Source: Atriophallophorus winterbourni | Lineage: Eukaryota > Platyhelminthes > Trematoda > Plagiorchiida > Microphallidae | DNA length: 64,000 nucleotides | Assembly: GCA_013407085.1 (NCBI GenBank) | Contig: JACCGJ010020033.1 | Span: 1-64,000, forward strand | Reading direction: 5' to 3' | Part shown: positions 47,018 through 59,922 of the stretch, one piece after another | How positions within the stretch are numbered: the first letter of the stretch is position 1 | Layout of the letters: each line of letters opens with the position of its first letter | Notes under the pieces: generated by a model | The model's database searches: none | Told to the model about the DNA's origin: nothing | The model's input: only the letters and a program-made list of their open reading frames with translations | Translations under genes and position numbers: made by a program

Positions 47018-47060
47018 GCACAGGACCGGTTTCGAGGTTTTTGCCTCTCATCAGCTATGC
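47018..47060 (-). ncRNA. Hammerhead ribozyme, complete core
   Basis: Minus strand 5' to 3': GCATAG (helix I), CTGATGA, GAGG-CAAAAA-CCTC (helix II with 6-base loop), GAAA, CCGGTC with cleavage expected after GTC, then CTGTGC, which pairs with GCATAG (five Watson-Crick pairs and one G-U). All invariant core positions are present. Helix III is the self-complementary ACCGGU with no loop, as in the minimal hammerheads reported for Penelope-like elements, which can act as dimers. Function is inferred from the motif. Confidence 0.85.
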
Positions 47061-48139
47061 GTATCCGCTGGACTCTTCGCGTTTCGAACTAGTATTTGTG
47101 TAGACGAATGGCGCAATGCCAATCGAAGTTCTCGTCTACTCGAATACTTCTTATGTGCTAATACGTTAGTGTCGTCAAGTAGTTGTGAAACAAAAACGTG
47201 CCCTAATTCGAATGCAGGTTTCGACGCTGGTTACGGCAACATTTGTTTCGGAGAGGGCATTTCGAAGTAAAAAGGCACGTTCAGAATAAAAGAAACGGCA
47301 ATATATATTACGAGGATGTCGAATTTGCAGTACCGCTAATTAGCCGCGTGCAATTTATGACTTGCGGTAATTGGATGAATGGTTTTATTATGATGTTGTT
47401 TTTTATTATTTTGTGTGTTATTATCACATCAATCCGAAGGCTTATTTAACGGGGAGTGGGGATTCTTAGTTTTCACAATCGTTCGTCTTACGCTAATTTC
47501 AGAATAGCACTTACGAGTACTATGGTATATTTCATCGATCAAAGTATATCATGTTTAGGCATGGAATCCAACCTGGCAACGCATGCTCCAATAGCTTAAT
47601 ATCTTTTATCAACCGATAATCTGATGCTGGTGTTACATTTTGATATGACTGAGCATGTGTATTGAAACAATTTGCAGATTTTTTTCTGTATGGTTGGAAG
47701 GCCATAAAGGTTGTTCAATATGACAGGATTAGGTCAGCTCTTGTGCGCGTGAGCTTTAGGGTGCATAGTAAGAGTAAATTTTGTCGCTACTCAAAAGGCA
47801 GCATACACAATCCGTTAGCAGGTTAGTTAATATAACACAAATTGTTACCAGTAGACAAATTTCTTTCTCCAACCATGTTGACCCAGCTCGCAGGGTGTAC
47901 TTCAGTGCTGGTTGTATGTAGGTAATACGTGCCTTTGTTAATGTGAAATATTTTAGTGATCGTTGCCGAAAAACGTTTTCTGTCGCTTTCCAAATTCCTT
48001 TTGAATATCTTCAGAAAATCTAAGCTGAGAACAGCATGGTTCTGTTATCAGACCATAAAGTTATGTGATATCCGAATCTTCATTATTAAACATGTTGACT
48101 ATGTCTCGCATTTGGCGACCTCGGATTTTTATCCATCGC
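47061..48139. other. No gene recognised
   Basis: A + frame at 47243-47449 ends in a hydrophobic run (FIMMLFFIILCVIITS) but has no supported start or splice partner. Confidence 0.35.
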
Positions 48140-48148
48140 GGATTTGTG

Positions 48149-48149
<1 letters not shown>

Positions 48150-48196
<47 letters not shown>

Positions 48197-48197
48197 G
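48150..48197. repeat. Compound (AC)n(AT)n microsatellite
   Basis: About ten AC units followed by about twelve AT units. Confidence 0.95.
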
Positions 48198-48379
48198 ATA
48201 CACATATTGTGGCACAATTAAGGTAGAAACCGTGAGAAACGAAACAGTTAGAGGGGAACAGTGGATATTTTCTCCATTTGCACACGTTATTTTTTGATAT
48301 GTTGTTTTTATATAGTCAGGAAGTAATACATATGATGCACTGTTTTAATTGATGTCGGTTTATTGCCATCGTTGCCAAT

Positions 48380-49415
48380 GTGTAGAGCCGTACACCCTCA
48401 CCTTGTCTTGCACCCTATCCAGGCAAGCGCGCTCGTGCAACCCTGGTTAAACCAGAAGTGGTCCTTTTCATGGCACTCTTCCATGTTAATAGCTGACTGC
48501 CAGCCACTATTTTCAAGTCCTTACCAGCTGACGCATAAAGCCTTCAGTGTGGTTATTGTTCGGCTTTCATGCGCAGGAGGTGCCCCAACCAGCTGAGACG
48601 ACGTGGTTAATGGTTGTCTGAAGGCTAGTGCCGTTGCCTCCTAAGACGCGGCGCCTGACCTCAGGGTTGCAAACGTGGTGTTGCCACCGTACGTGAGCAA
48701 TCCTTCGCCGACAACGTCGGCCGAAGACCACAAGCCTCCTAACATCTTCTGAACGAACTGTCCAACATTCACTCTCGTATACCAATATTGCCTTTACCTA
48801 AGTAGAGTATATCCTACCTTCAATACCCAAGCTCAAATCACGTCTCTTTCAGAGGCACTTAAGTTTAGTGAATGCAAGTCTGGCCTTAGCAATTCTGGAT
48901 GTGATTTCCTCTCCCTCCGACCCCCAACAACCGCCAGACTACCAAGGTATTTGAACTGCTCAACGTGCTCTAGCATCAGATCACTTATAGCAAAATTTGG
49001 TAGTGCACCAGACCAGTCATGAAGGAGCACTTAACACTTGCTTGGCTAGAAGAACAGCCTATACTTAGATGCCTCCATTGCCATTATATCCAAGGCTTGT
49101 TGGATAAGTGTTGGTTCTTCGCCCAGTAAGGCAATATCATCAGCATAGTCCAGGTCCATAACCCGCTCACCTGGTAGGATCTCAACGACACCCGTGAAGA
49201 AACTACCTAGAGCACTCCGAGGACGTCCTTAGTCGCAAAATTGAACAATAACGGGGAGATTGGACAGCCTTGTCGTACACCCGTAGTGGTGCTGAATGGC
49301 ATTAAAAGGCTACCGCTGTTCGAATAGCGTGAGGGTCTCAGCATAGACCCAGCGGTGTGACGGTTAACAAGTGAATTTGCAGCATTCCGTAACAGAGTCA
49401 TAGAGTGCTTGTAAG
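48380..49415 (-). pseudogene. RTE-like reverse transcriptase fragment
   Basis: Minus strand: SGSLLMPFSTTTGVRQGCPI, SPLLFNFATKDVLG (49401-49207), DYADDIALLGEEPTLIQQAL (active box YADD), VLLHDWSGALPNFAISDLML, EHVEQFKYLGSLAV (49030-48833), then ECWTVRSEDVRRLVVFGRRC and NPEVRRRVLG (48785-48567). Order and motifs are those of RTE-clade elements. Frameshifts separate the parts, and the endonuclease is absent. Confidence 0.88.
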
Positions 49416-49420
49416 GTTTT

Positions 49421-49921
49421 TCAGTTTGAAACGTTCACACTGCTCTGCCAGTGTATGTTATGATATCCTCCCTTAATGATTTGCATACAGTTGTATGTGC
49501 GTTCGCCAAAAATGCTGGTGAGGCATTTAATGGTTTGTATCAAACTGAAATATTTCGGACTTTTGGGAAGAAGAAAATTGCAATATTGTTCATGATTCAC
49601 TGGCCCCAACTTCCGTAACAATGTTCGCACACGTGTCTCATCATCTAGCTTAGCACCATCGACCATTCACACATTTTCGTATCTTCGGTACCAGATCTAT
49701 AATGCAACTCCTTCATATGGCTCATAATGGAATTCGTTGATGTTTGGCAGTAGACTGTCGATTGATTGTTCAGAACTTGCAGTGTTGATTTTCTGGAATG
49801 CCATTCGTTGTACTTACACTTCAAAAATCTGCTTCTGCTGATTATGCAATGCTTGTACGTATTACATTGTCACTAACATACTTTGATAAGTTAAAAAAGT
49901 CTTCCGCACTTCGTTGCCAAT
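49421..49921 (-). pseudogene. Gypsy gag fragment
   Basis: Minus strand: NQQKQIFEV near 49850, then DETRVRTLLRKLGPVNHEQY, CNFLLPKSPKYFSL, TIKCLTSIFGERTYNC. It resembles the gag middle of the element at 7.9-11.6 kb. ATTGGCAACGAAG just inside 49922 looks like a primer-binding region. RTE sequence begins directly after it. Confidence 0.75.
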
Positions 49922-50085
49922 TGTTATATCTGGGTTCGACAGACCACAACCGTAACTAAACTCGTGTATTGACCGAATGAATGAATATCACAAAGTTTGT
50001 ACAGTGAACAATAATCAAAATGTGCACTTACGATCGATCTTGATTGCGGATTGATCGATAGTTCGTTCACTATCTATACTACACA
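49922..50085 (-). mobile_element. Candidate LTR (5' LTR of the gag fragment)
   Basis: Starts TGTTATATCTGGG on the + strand beside the primer-binding region and could end at TACTACACA near 50085. Only one copy is visible, so the outer limit is a guess. Part resembles 11640-11675. Confidence 0.35.
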
Positions 50086-50134
50086 AGGTTCAATGAATCT
50101 GAACTCACTGATTAGGGCCAACAAACAGGACATG

Positions 50135-50933
50135 TACAGCTTGATATTAACAGAATTTCGTCGGTACAGTTGAGTTAAATAAACGTCGTTCGACATCTTA
50201 TGGCTGCTAAGCAAAATTTTCAAAAGGATTAACATTTTGGTTGATAGTATCATCATATATTTATGTACATAGAATTACATATTTTCCGATACGCATAATT
50301 TGTAGCTGTTGATAAGCATAGAGTGTTCATTAAATGCAAAAGATGGATTTCTGTAAAACGATAACTGTAAGGAGTTTCGTCATGCATGAAAAGGTCAACA
50401 TATGTCGATTGATCGTGGTCAGTTGTGTTGTGTAATCGGTTGTTTTGACATGAGTGCCGTGGCTTATAAAAAGGATTCCGGTATATCGAACTTCACGCAG
50501 CTGCATCCGGCAGACTTCAGAGGAATTCTGACAGGAAGACGTATACAGCAGCGTTAAGTTCCATTTACCGGAGTCCTATTGATGAGCCACGGCAAATCCT
50601 AATTTGGGAGTTGGAACTCCTCTCAAAACAGCTGATTGCACAAAACAGCTGACGTGATCAAACGACGCCCGGCGATCGTTTCATGCACTATGAAACTCCG
50701 GACAGCTTTCGTTTTACAGAACACCATCTATTGCATTTAAACAGCACCCTATGCTTATCAACAGCTACAAATTATGCGTATAGAAAATTATGTAATTCTG
50801 TGTACATAAATATATGATGATAATATCAACCAAAATGTTAATCGTTTGAAAAACTGCTATGCAGCCCGGGGATGTCGAACGAGGTTTATTTAACTCAACT
50901 GTACCGATGAAATTCTGTTAATATCAAGCTGTA
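50135..50933. repeat. Large imperfect inverted repeat
   Basis: Arms 50135-50396 and 50676-50933 are reverse complements over about 255 bases (for example ATAAATATATGATGATAATA in the right arm and its complement in the left), with a 279-bp spacer. The right arm and spacer belong to the dispersed repeat also seen at 58190-59085. The left arm is an inverted partial copy. Confidence 0.85.
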
Positions 50934-51090
50934 AACTTCATACAATTTCCGGTAATCGATGAATTTATGGAATGTGAGGCGTGTACGTATTGAAACTGAT
51001 TCATCAGAACTTAGGTTATAAGTACCTGAACGTTCGGGGAACGTTTTCTGACAATATCAATATAGTTTCTGAATAATCGAATAATGTCTA
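50397..51090 (+). repeat. Dispersed repeat, copy 1
   Basis: Shares with 58190-59085: TTCCATTTACCGGA, CAAAACAGCTGATTGCA, GCATTTAAA...CACCCTATGC, ATAAATATATGATGATAATA and GTAAACTTCATACAATTT, in the same order. CAGCTG recurs. A TATAAAA-like box (50465) occurs before the GCAG...TTCCATTTACCGG part. No coding capacity seen. Confidence 0.75.
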
Positions 51091-51279
51091 ACCTGTACTA
51101 AACCCAGAATTAGCAATCAGAATAAGCATCTGAATACGAAGTATATTCGAATATTGCGCGATTAATCAATTAGTGGTGTATTATAAAATTTTAAATGAAT
51201 AAGCAGTCAATGGTTTTCCATAGTATAATTATCAAATCTGCACAGTTTGCGATTGATCCATCGATTTTATAATCCTGGT

Positions 51280-52180
51280 ACACCTTGTTCATCACACATT
51301 CTGATCTTAACAGTCTTTCCGGTTCAGTATCTTCTGAAAGTATCTAGGATTGTGGTGTTATGATGGTCAATGCAATCAGAATCGGAACATAACTGACCTG
51401 TATCTCTGTAGGTAATTTGATCCATATGACGGCGATACATTTAGCCATCATTAAGGTCCATTATTTTTACCGATATTTTTAAGCACGATATAAGAACTCG
51501 ATCGGAATTCATTACCATGATAGAACGAAATATCAGCTGATACAAGACCCAGCAGATTGCATCTCAGGGATTTGGATTTAGGTAGCATAACTGGAGTTGG
51601 TCCGGTAGTTGCATGATTACAATACTGATATTGCAATAAAAAATTGTCAACAGATCGATCAAGTTCGTCAAATGTAGTGAGTGCACACAAAGTAATTACT
51701 CGCTTTAAATTACCAACAAACCTTTCAGCTAATCCATTTGATTGTGGATGACGAGATGCAGTGAATAATTGTTGACAACCAACGAATGTAACCATAGTGT
51801 GACACATGCAGCCGAGAAATGACTGTCATTATCACTAACAACAGCATAGATACACCTTCGCGGCTGAATATTCTCCGCAGAGCTTTGGGCTATTTTGAAT
51901 AAGAATCAATAGCAACCAATGCATAATACTTGTTTAAAAATGGTTGACAATAATCCACTTGAATGTGCTGCCAAGCTTCACATGCCAATGTCCACGATGT
52001 CCATTTGGTTGGTTGTTGGAAACCTTCATTATTACAAGCTTGACAAGAAATAGCAGTTCTACGTATGTCGGCATCTATTTTACGCCACCAGCATACATTT
52101 TCCTGAGTAGTAAGCGTGAAAGACTTCGTTTATTACAGGCTTACATGGCTCATACATCATATACGGTATTTTAGCCTGAT
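51280..52180 (-). pseudogene. Gypsy integrase, frameshifted
   Basis: Minus strand: CWWRKIDADIRRTAISCQAC (zinc end), WQHIQVDYCQPF (first Asp), YYALVAIDSYSK, VVSDNDSHFSA (second Asp, shifted frame), then from 51807 LFTASRHPQSNGLAERFVGN (Glu), RSLRCNLLG-type tail to 51451 and beyond to about 51280. All three catalytic positions survive, but at least two frameshifts break the chain. No RT lies upstream within reach. Confidence 0.82.
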
Positions 52181-53880
52181 TTATTATAATATGTAACGTG
52201 TGATCTGCTGCGCGTGATATCCAATTTTATATTCATTACAAAAAGTTGGTCGAATTTTAGATTTTCTAGGGACTGGAATACTTTTATTAAAATACTAAAG
52301 CTCCACAATACTGACGAGTAATAATTATTGAAAAATCATATTATGTTGCAGCTTAAGAATGATTATTGTAAGCATTCCGCTGCTAATAGATTCACGGTTA
52401 AATTAGATTTTCGCCTGCGTCTGCGTGATAACTGTGGACGAATAAATTTATTCGCTAATCGCCTAATATAGCCTGGCATGTCAAATTTTTGGAATTTCAT
52501 CATACAATAATCTAACACTTTGTTGTTAAAAATAAGAAACATTAAGAGATAATTGGAAACGAAGAGACCGGGCCTGATTGTGTTACAATAGGTTGTATAC
52601 CTTCGTATCCCATTAGTATATACTTGTTTGTGCCCTTCGTGTAAAGCAGAGTAAATACTACGTGGAATGTCGATGGAAAGTGGTCAGACGAACGAGTTCT
52701 CAGCCCGCTGCTTTATAACTCAGGTTTTTTTGAAAACTGTCTTGGTCATAAACCAAGGTTATCTTTTTAGATATGGCAACTCGGCAGTTTCCCAGCCCAA
52801 ATACATTTATGCCAATCTTTCTAGGATTATAGTGTGTCATACTTGTATGTCAATTTAGCACTTAACACTCGCTTATGGCGTGATGCTCCCCATGGTGGTA
52901 TATGTGATAGAAAAAACCCACATCTTATCTGAAAATTTGATATACTTGCTTTATGAGCCTCTCATTAATATGACATTTAACATTGAACAGGAAGTATGAT
53001 CTCAAATCGACTTCCATTCGTATTGTTTCAACAAACATTTCAAGCAAAGGCTATTATTACTATGAAGGTTTCTGTGGTCATGAGAAGCAAAATTTGAGTA
53101 AAAATTACAGCAAACTTTATTAACTGCTGGATGTTAATACATCATTAAATTGCAATATTCGTGCAAATTCTGTTTGAATCATAAACTAGACAATTTTTTA
53201 ATTGTTGCGTTATATGCCATATTAGAAATTCTCACTACGCGGAATTCCCCTATGTCACCCGAATCTATTTTAGCTGACCTCTCACGTGCTGGTGTAGAGA
53301 AACTTCTTTTTCTTGTCCCAGCATCGATTATGACGAGAGAGCTGGCTCAATGCCATCAGTATAACATCTTGTGTCGCGATCGTCGAAGATTTTAAACAGA
53401 CAATATGAAAACATTTGACATTGGTTGGTGCTTTTCGACAGCTTTCCGCCGAAAGAAAATGTGGACAGTCGGTTGGATCCTGAGGCAATAAATATCCGGT
53501 GCAAGCTCAAATGGACTGAACTGAACTGAACTAAAATTCCGAATGTTTTCAAACGAACCCGGGTTCCCAATCACAGAATGCAATCCATCTATGATCACCT
53601 TTCATGCATCTCCCTGATTTGCCACACAAACACAATTACATTCAGAATCCACTAATTACTACAATTGAGCTAAATTCATTGCCCGATCGAATTATCTGCC
53701 CGAATGTTATAGCAAGGAAAATAATCGGACACGTGAGATTTGATGACATATATTTACTAGCATAAAATCATGAATCAGCGATTTCAAACATTTTGATTGA
53801 AAAAAATCCGAAGAGTTTGTTACAACAAATCATGTCTAAATACACAGTTCACTTTACATGTAATACCCGGTTCACACCGG
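52181..53880. other. No gene recognised
   Basis: AT-rich. A + frame at 53150-53395 and overlapping minus frames at 53598-53282 are open but without a known motif. (ACTGA)n-like short run near 53515. Confidence 0.4.
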
Positions 53881-54215
53881 AAAGGAATATGGTAGATTGA
53901 TTATGGATACGCGAATCATCGATATCAATTGATCACTTCAGCTGTGATGAATGTTCAGCTGTTCCGAAATGGGTTCCAGATCACGAAACTCGATTTATCT
54001 TGAACATTGAACATGGATTTGGCATTCATTGGTGTCAACTGATCACTTCAGCTGTGCTGAGTGTTCAGCTGTTTCGTAATGACTTTCAGTTCAGCAAACT
54101 CGATTTATCTCGTAGATTGAACATGGATACGGCATTCATTGTTGTCAATTGATCACTTCAGCTGTGATGAGTGTGCAGCTGTTTCGAAATGGGTTCCAGT
54201 TCACGAAAACCAATT
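53881..54215. repeat. 110-bp tandem repeat, three copies
   Basis: GATCACTTCAGCTGTG starts at 53931, 54041 and 54151, exactly 110 bases apart, each followed by TGTTCAGCTG or a close variant, CGAAATGGGTTCCAG and ATTTATCT. Confidence 0.9.
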
Positions 54216-57200
54216 GATTTTTGTTCGCAGTTCAAAATCCGTGAAATGGAACTCTGACGCACCAGCGTCCAGCTTTCGGCAGACAGAACAAGCGTCCGCC
54301 GAAATTGCTGTTACTAGCAAATGTATTTATAGACGTTTCTATCAAATGACCGTTTGTTTCGTCACGTACGTGACGTCAGTGACCAGTAAGCACGAAAAAT
54401 CAATTCTCGAATGTTCGATTCCATTCGACAATCGTGATTCGTAAGCTATTATCATACCATAATCGCACTGGAATAGTTTATTCCAATCAGTTACACAACC
54501 AAATCAAAATACAACAGTAAACAAAAATGTTTTTATCAGTTCAGTATTCTCAGATAATACCAGACCTTCGTCACATAATCATGTTTGTTTGAGTTTGGTA
54601 TCTCCTTGTATGTAAATGTTTTATTTTCTACTTGGTAGCGGTATACGACCACAATTTATTGGAAAATCTTGTTTGTTTATACTAAACCATACTTATCCAC
54701 ATTCTACACATGTGTTCCGTCAAACCTCCCCATGATTTTCATGAACCAAAACCTTCGGATTATGACATCATTCTCAAATAACAACAGTGCATTCCTCAAG
54801 TGTTGTTTCCCTGGTTTCAGATAAGAAATAAATTGAGTTATTGAGATTTAAACAGATCAGATTTGGTTTTGCGAGTTCCAATTGATACGCAGTGATTCAT
54901 CAGGGAGTAAAAAACCATATGTACTGAAACAGGTTTAAAATCAATGTTTTGCAACGATCTGTTGAGAATAATATACTAAAAATGTTTCTAATTTACTTTA
55001 TTCTCAAAGAATTCTTGTAGCCCGATATAGTTCCGAGGCAATTCAGTGATGTCTCATGGAAGCATAGAACTGTTTCCACAATGTTCGTTTGGAATAAACC
55101 AACATGATGCGTTGGCACGCTTTTGAGAATAATCAATGATACAATTAACCGTCTTTACATCTCATCGACCTCCAAGTCTTGATTGTGAATGTTGAGCGCT
55201 GAGGTAGCTGGAATATGTTTGATGGGTTATTTTTGCGCTTTCAGAATGTCCTACAGATTGTCTAGCATGTTACTCTGCACAGTGTGCTCATTTCTAACTT
55301 CGGTGATCCTGCATAAGCAATTGGATATTTTGATAAATTTGCTTCGATATACCGTCCAAGCTGACGAACAACTTGTGTTCTAAAGTTTGTAAAATGGATG
55401 TTGGCGAATTAAATGTTTTGTATGTCTCATGATGATTCATAGAATTGTAAATCAACAGGAACGATTAGTATTTTATTTGTTAAAAAGTAATCTTAATAAA
55501 GCGATATTTTATCAACAATCAATCGAAATGAAGCAACGATTACCGACAAAGTAGATCCCGAATTTTTTTCGCCTTATGTTTCGTAGAATTTCGCATCACG
55601 AATGACGAATAATCAGTCTTTCGTCTTAATCATTTCTACGAGCGCTATTCATTCAACATAAATCATTTAGTTTGATCATATTTTGTTATCTTGATATCAC
55701 TCTTTGATCAGAAATTGTGATCTACAGGATCAACAACTTTGAGCAAATTTTGAAACAGTAAAAAGAATGAAACAAAATTTTAATTGTGAAAATTTTTGAA
55801 GTAAATTTTAACGACGCTCACTCCGATAATTTATTTTGACTGAACATTGACTATTGGACAGTAAAAGCTTATCATATCCAAATAGACAAATATGAGATAC
55901 AAAGCAGTTCTTACGAAAATTTAACTTTTGCGTTGCCGATGTATGAGCATGGAGAGCAGGATTTCGTGATTAATTACTATGCTGCGTACATTTAGAGCCT
56001 TGATTGTAAGCTCTTGCTCACCTCAAAATTGTTAAAACTTTAGCATGAACACTTGTACTTTCCATTTAATCAATCACATTAACTGATTACAATTTCTGTC
56101 CGAATGTGTTTCTGCAGTGATATACGCAAGAGAATTTACATCGACAAAATTAAGGCGACATTGCCTTCAAAATTTATTCATTCGCTGTCAAGGATTCAAG
56201 GATTTATGTTTAAGTGAGTTAATACTTTACAACACCACAGGATTACGGTACGAATAAAAACATGAAAAGTACAATAGTATAGAAGCAATAGAGAATATCA
56301 AATGTAGGGCTCACGAATGATGTTCGTTTGCAAGTGCAAGTCCGATTTCGATTCAAAAATCGCCAGTCAAGAAGAGTCCACCACATGTTGGGGTAGGGAA
56401 TTCCAAAGAAATATAACACGTACGGCGAAAAATGGCGGCAACAATTAACACGGGAACTTGGAACGTAAGTGGATACGGTATGTCCGCGTGTCACTTTCAA
56501 GTCACACAAATTCAGTAAGTGCTTTATTGGTTGTCCTTTAGTAGCCACAATTCAATATGTCAAAATAATTTCACTGAGATGCTTTCAAATGGTACATTCC
56601 TACTTCCGGATATTAAATTATCAACTGGCACACAGCAAAATAGTTTTTAGGAAATCTCTCTACGAAGTGTGTATTTTCGGTTGAACGTGAAATATTTGAA
56701 ATTGGTATACATGAAAACCTTCCAACTAGATCATGAACTCAATCTGTTTGTTAGTGTTTAAATAACAAGCGCCGTTTCCGCCATATGAAATGAGAGCTCA
56801 TAGCTGCAAAACTAATGTTATGATATCCAACGGTCTATGTATTTTTTCAAATACAAATAGATTCAGAAACACAAAATTTATATTATTATTTCATTTAATT
56901 GCATTAGGTCCAGGATTGTAAATAGCTGCAAAGCGAATCGAGAGTCTACTCAATTAGCAGGTGTCATTTAATATTAAAAGTGACAAAACTTATTTGTAAA
57001 ATCGTGCATGATGGTGAAGAGAATATTTTTAACTGTGTTCCAGTGTCTCCGACTCCGAAACCAACTTCGATACTGGTCCTTGCTTCTTCCGCGTAAGACT
57101 GATTCTTCTACATGAACAGAAATCCATACTGGCGAACAGTTTTGGTTTCCCTTATTCGACAATTCTTCGACTTTCCTGGATCCTACAACCGGCCCAAACC

Positions 57201-58189
57201 TCATGCAATTTAAACCACAATCTCTCCGTATCCCCTCCATTTTCTAATTTTTTTAATTTAACTTCGGATTTTTATGTGTTTTTCTTCAATGACACCCAGA
57301 GACATTCCGAAGAAGTCAATTTATATATATATAGGAAGTTTCTTTATTTCGAAAATTTATTTTTACTCTGACAATAATATCTTCACACGCACCATTTCCT
57401 TCATAACTTTTTCTTTTTTTTTCTTTTTTTTTCAATTTCTGCTCCAGAATTAATTGCATCCTCTTTATTTGATTATTTCGATGCAATCTAGATGAAATTT
57501 TATTACTGTGTGACATTGCGCGAAAAAATTAACTTTCTAACCCTTGCAAATTTACCATCCTTTATTAAACGGAAATATGTTCAAAAATTCCGCTTGATAA
57601 CGTCATTTTACAATTCATTTATTTTGTACACATTGATAACCTGATCATGTTTTGCATGCCTTGGTTTACCAAGAATATAGTATTATTATTATTATTAAAT
57701 TGGAATATTACCGATGAAACAATCATAAAATCGATTGTGCTCTTGATGTAGTGAAATGCTTAGCCATTGATGTCTCATGAGACTTACTCTGATCACAACT
57801 GTTGGTGGTATCGATTGATTAGTTTCAATAAACTAGATGAGAACAGAGTTCCGGTGACCTGAGTCTAATCTTAGCACGAAAACTCGAATTAATATTGTGT
57901 CAATGGGCAACTGGTTATCCAAAAGGCGTTCATTGAATTTTTCCATTCTCTATCTCAAACAAGGAACCATCCACTTATAAACCGTTTTCTTAAAGTTTGT
58001 TGTTTACAAACGTCTGCCGTATTCTGTAGGATTTGAAAAATGTAGTTCGTTGCCAAAGATTCCAACAGAGAAATACTACATATTGAATTAAAGACAGTTG
58101 ACAGAATGTTGTATATAAAAATTTGTCTGAATATTTGTTACAAAAACTTGTTTAATTATTGTTTGTCAATCAACTACAGTATTCATCAC
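54216..58189. other. No gene recognised
   Basis: AT-rich throughout. Short open frames (54139-54444, 56243-56548, 56974-57240) have no motif I know. (ATT)n near 57677 and poly-pyrimidine at 57410-57434. Confidence 0.4.
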
Positions 58190-59085
58190 ATTGACCTATG
58201 ATGTTCGTGAGCGAATCACGTCAGTGAATATTCTCGAAACAGTATCTCGTGTTTTGATTGGTCACTCACGAGTCAAACGTAACAACATGAAAGGTCATTC
58301 AATTGAAAAAAACTATAAATTCAGTGGTGTGTTGCAAGCTGATCGGCAGACTTCATCGGAAGTCTGTCAGGAAGCCGAATACAGCTGCGTCAAGTTCCAT
58401 TTACCGGAAGACTATTCATGAGTCGGGATTTGGGACTTGTACTTCACATGAAACAACTGATTGCAGATAACAGCTGACCTGATCAAACAATGAAACAGCT
58501 GAAGAATCTCCGCACAGCTATTTTACAGAAAACCATCAAGTGCATTTAAAGAATACCCTATGACGAATACAGCTACGTCAAGTTCCATTTACCGGAAACC
58601 TATTCATGAGTCACGGAAAATCGGGATTTGGGACTTGTACGTCTCTGAAAACAGCTGATTGCAGAAAACAGCTGACCTGATCAGACGATGAAACAGCTGA
58701 TGAACTCCTGACAGCTATTTTACGGATGACGATCGATGGCATTTAAAGAAACACCCTATGCATATCAAGAGCTGAAAATTATGCGTATCAAAACATATGT
58801 ATTTCTACGTTCATAAATATATGATGATAATATCCACCAAAATATTGATCGCTTCTAAACGTTTTCGGTGTATCCAGTAGGTGTCGGGCGAGGTTTAGTT
58901 CACTCAACTAAACGATGAAATTCATTTATTATCAAGATGTAAACTTCATACAATTTTGGGGAATCGATAAACTTATGAAACCTTAAATGTGTAGGTATTG
59001 AAACTGAGTTCTCAGTACATAGAGCATAATTAACCGATATTCCGTGGAATGTATTCTGATAAGATCATTGCAGCATAAATATTCC
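58190..59085 (+). repeat. Dispersed repeat, copy 2, with internal 188-bp duplication
   Basis: Same motif order as 50397-51090. The unit CAAGTTCCATTTACCGGAA...GCATTTAAAGAA occurs twice, starting at 58391 and 58579 (period 188). A TATAAATT box lies at about 58313, and CAGCTG occurs many times. Non-coding. Confidence 0.75.
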
Positions 59086-59565
59086 AATTATGATACATAC
59101 GATTATATATATTGTTAGAATACGTTTGGGTCGGGCTGGAAAGTGCAGCAGATGACCATATGTATATGATAAGAAACGCAACTCCACAAACAATTGAATC
59201 ACCAACGTTAGAACGAGGAATTTCGAAGTGATTGACTTTTTATTATTGGGAAGTAATAATCCCCATTAACAGAGTACGAAATTCAATCTACAATTCTTAT
59301 AATTGCTTCAAACCAGTCATTAATTAATCGAACGAAGTTAACCAATCAGTAATTTCGGTTAAACCGATCACCATATACATGTATCTTTGCTATTTCAAAC
59401 AAAATATATACTTTGATATAGAATCGCATTCGATTCACCACTTAAACAAATGTGGTTAGTTTCAAGCTGCAAATTTATATTTCAAAACTTGTTGGTCCAT
59501 GTATGCCATTGGTTGACGTCACACATGCATGTTTATTCTCTATTTTACCCTGCTTCACATGAATC
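59086..59565. other. Flank between the repeat and the LTR element, nothing recognised
   Basis: AT-rich; the last bases AATC are the left target duplication of the element that follows. Confidence 0.5.
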
Positions 59566-59922
59566 TATGGCATTTTTCTGTAAACATTTTGGTTTGTATC
59601 AATCAATGTACACTTTTTGAATTGTACCCGGATTTTACGAATATAAATTTTCGTTTGCTCGGAGTTGATCTTCTCATCTCCTTGGAGTTCTAACTGTGGA
59701 TTGTGGAAAGATTGCTTGTCTGCTATAAAAGGACCGCTCCACATTTCAGTCACACCTAATTCTTGGATTTACTGTGGTGATAATACTTTGACGTTTGGAC
59801 CGGAATAGTCAATTGCCAAGCTGGGGAGAATCGTTTCCAATTCAATCGAAGAATTATTATGAGTGGTTACTTTTTTACTTTTTACATACATACTGTAATT
59901 TCACGTAGCCTGAACCACCACA
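59566..59922 (+). mobile_element. 5' LTR
   Basis: 357 bp, TATGGCATTTTTCTG...CCACCACA. Same as the 3' LTR apart from scattered changes and the absence of a 21-bp stretch present there. TATAAAAG at about 59724 is a plausible promoter box. Confidence 0.85.

Noticed and set aside
50565..50605. Hammerhead-like TTGATGAGCCACGGCAAAT (and similar at 58413 and 58600)
   Set aside because: The first core base and the G of GAAA are missing in every copy, and helix II is three pairs at most. Not enough to call a ribozyme.
49421..52180. One gypsy element containing both the gag and the integrase
   Set aside because: Both are on the minus strand, but gag lies downstream of the integrase, so they belong to different copies.
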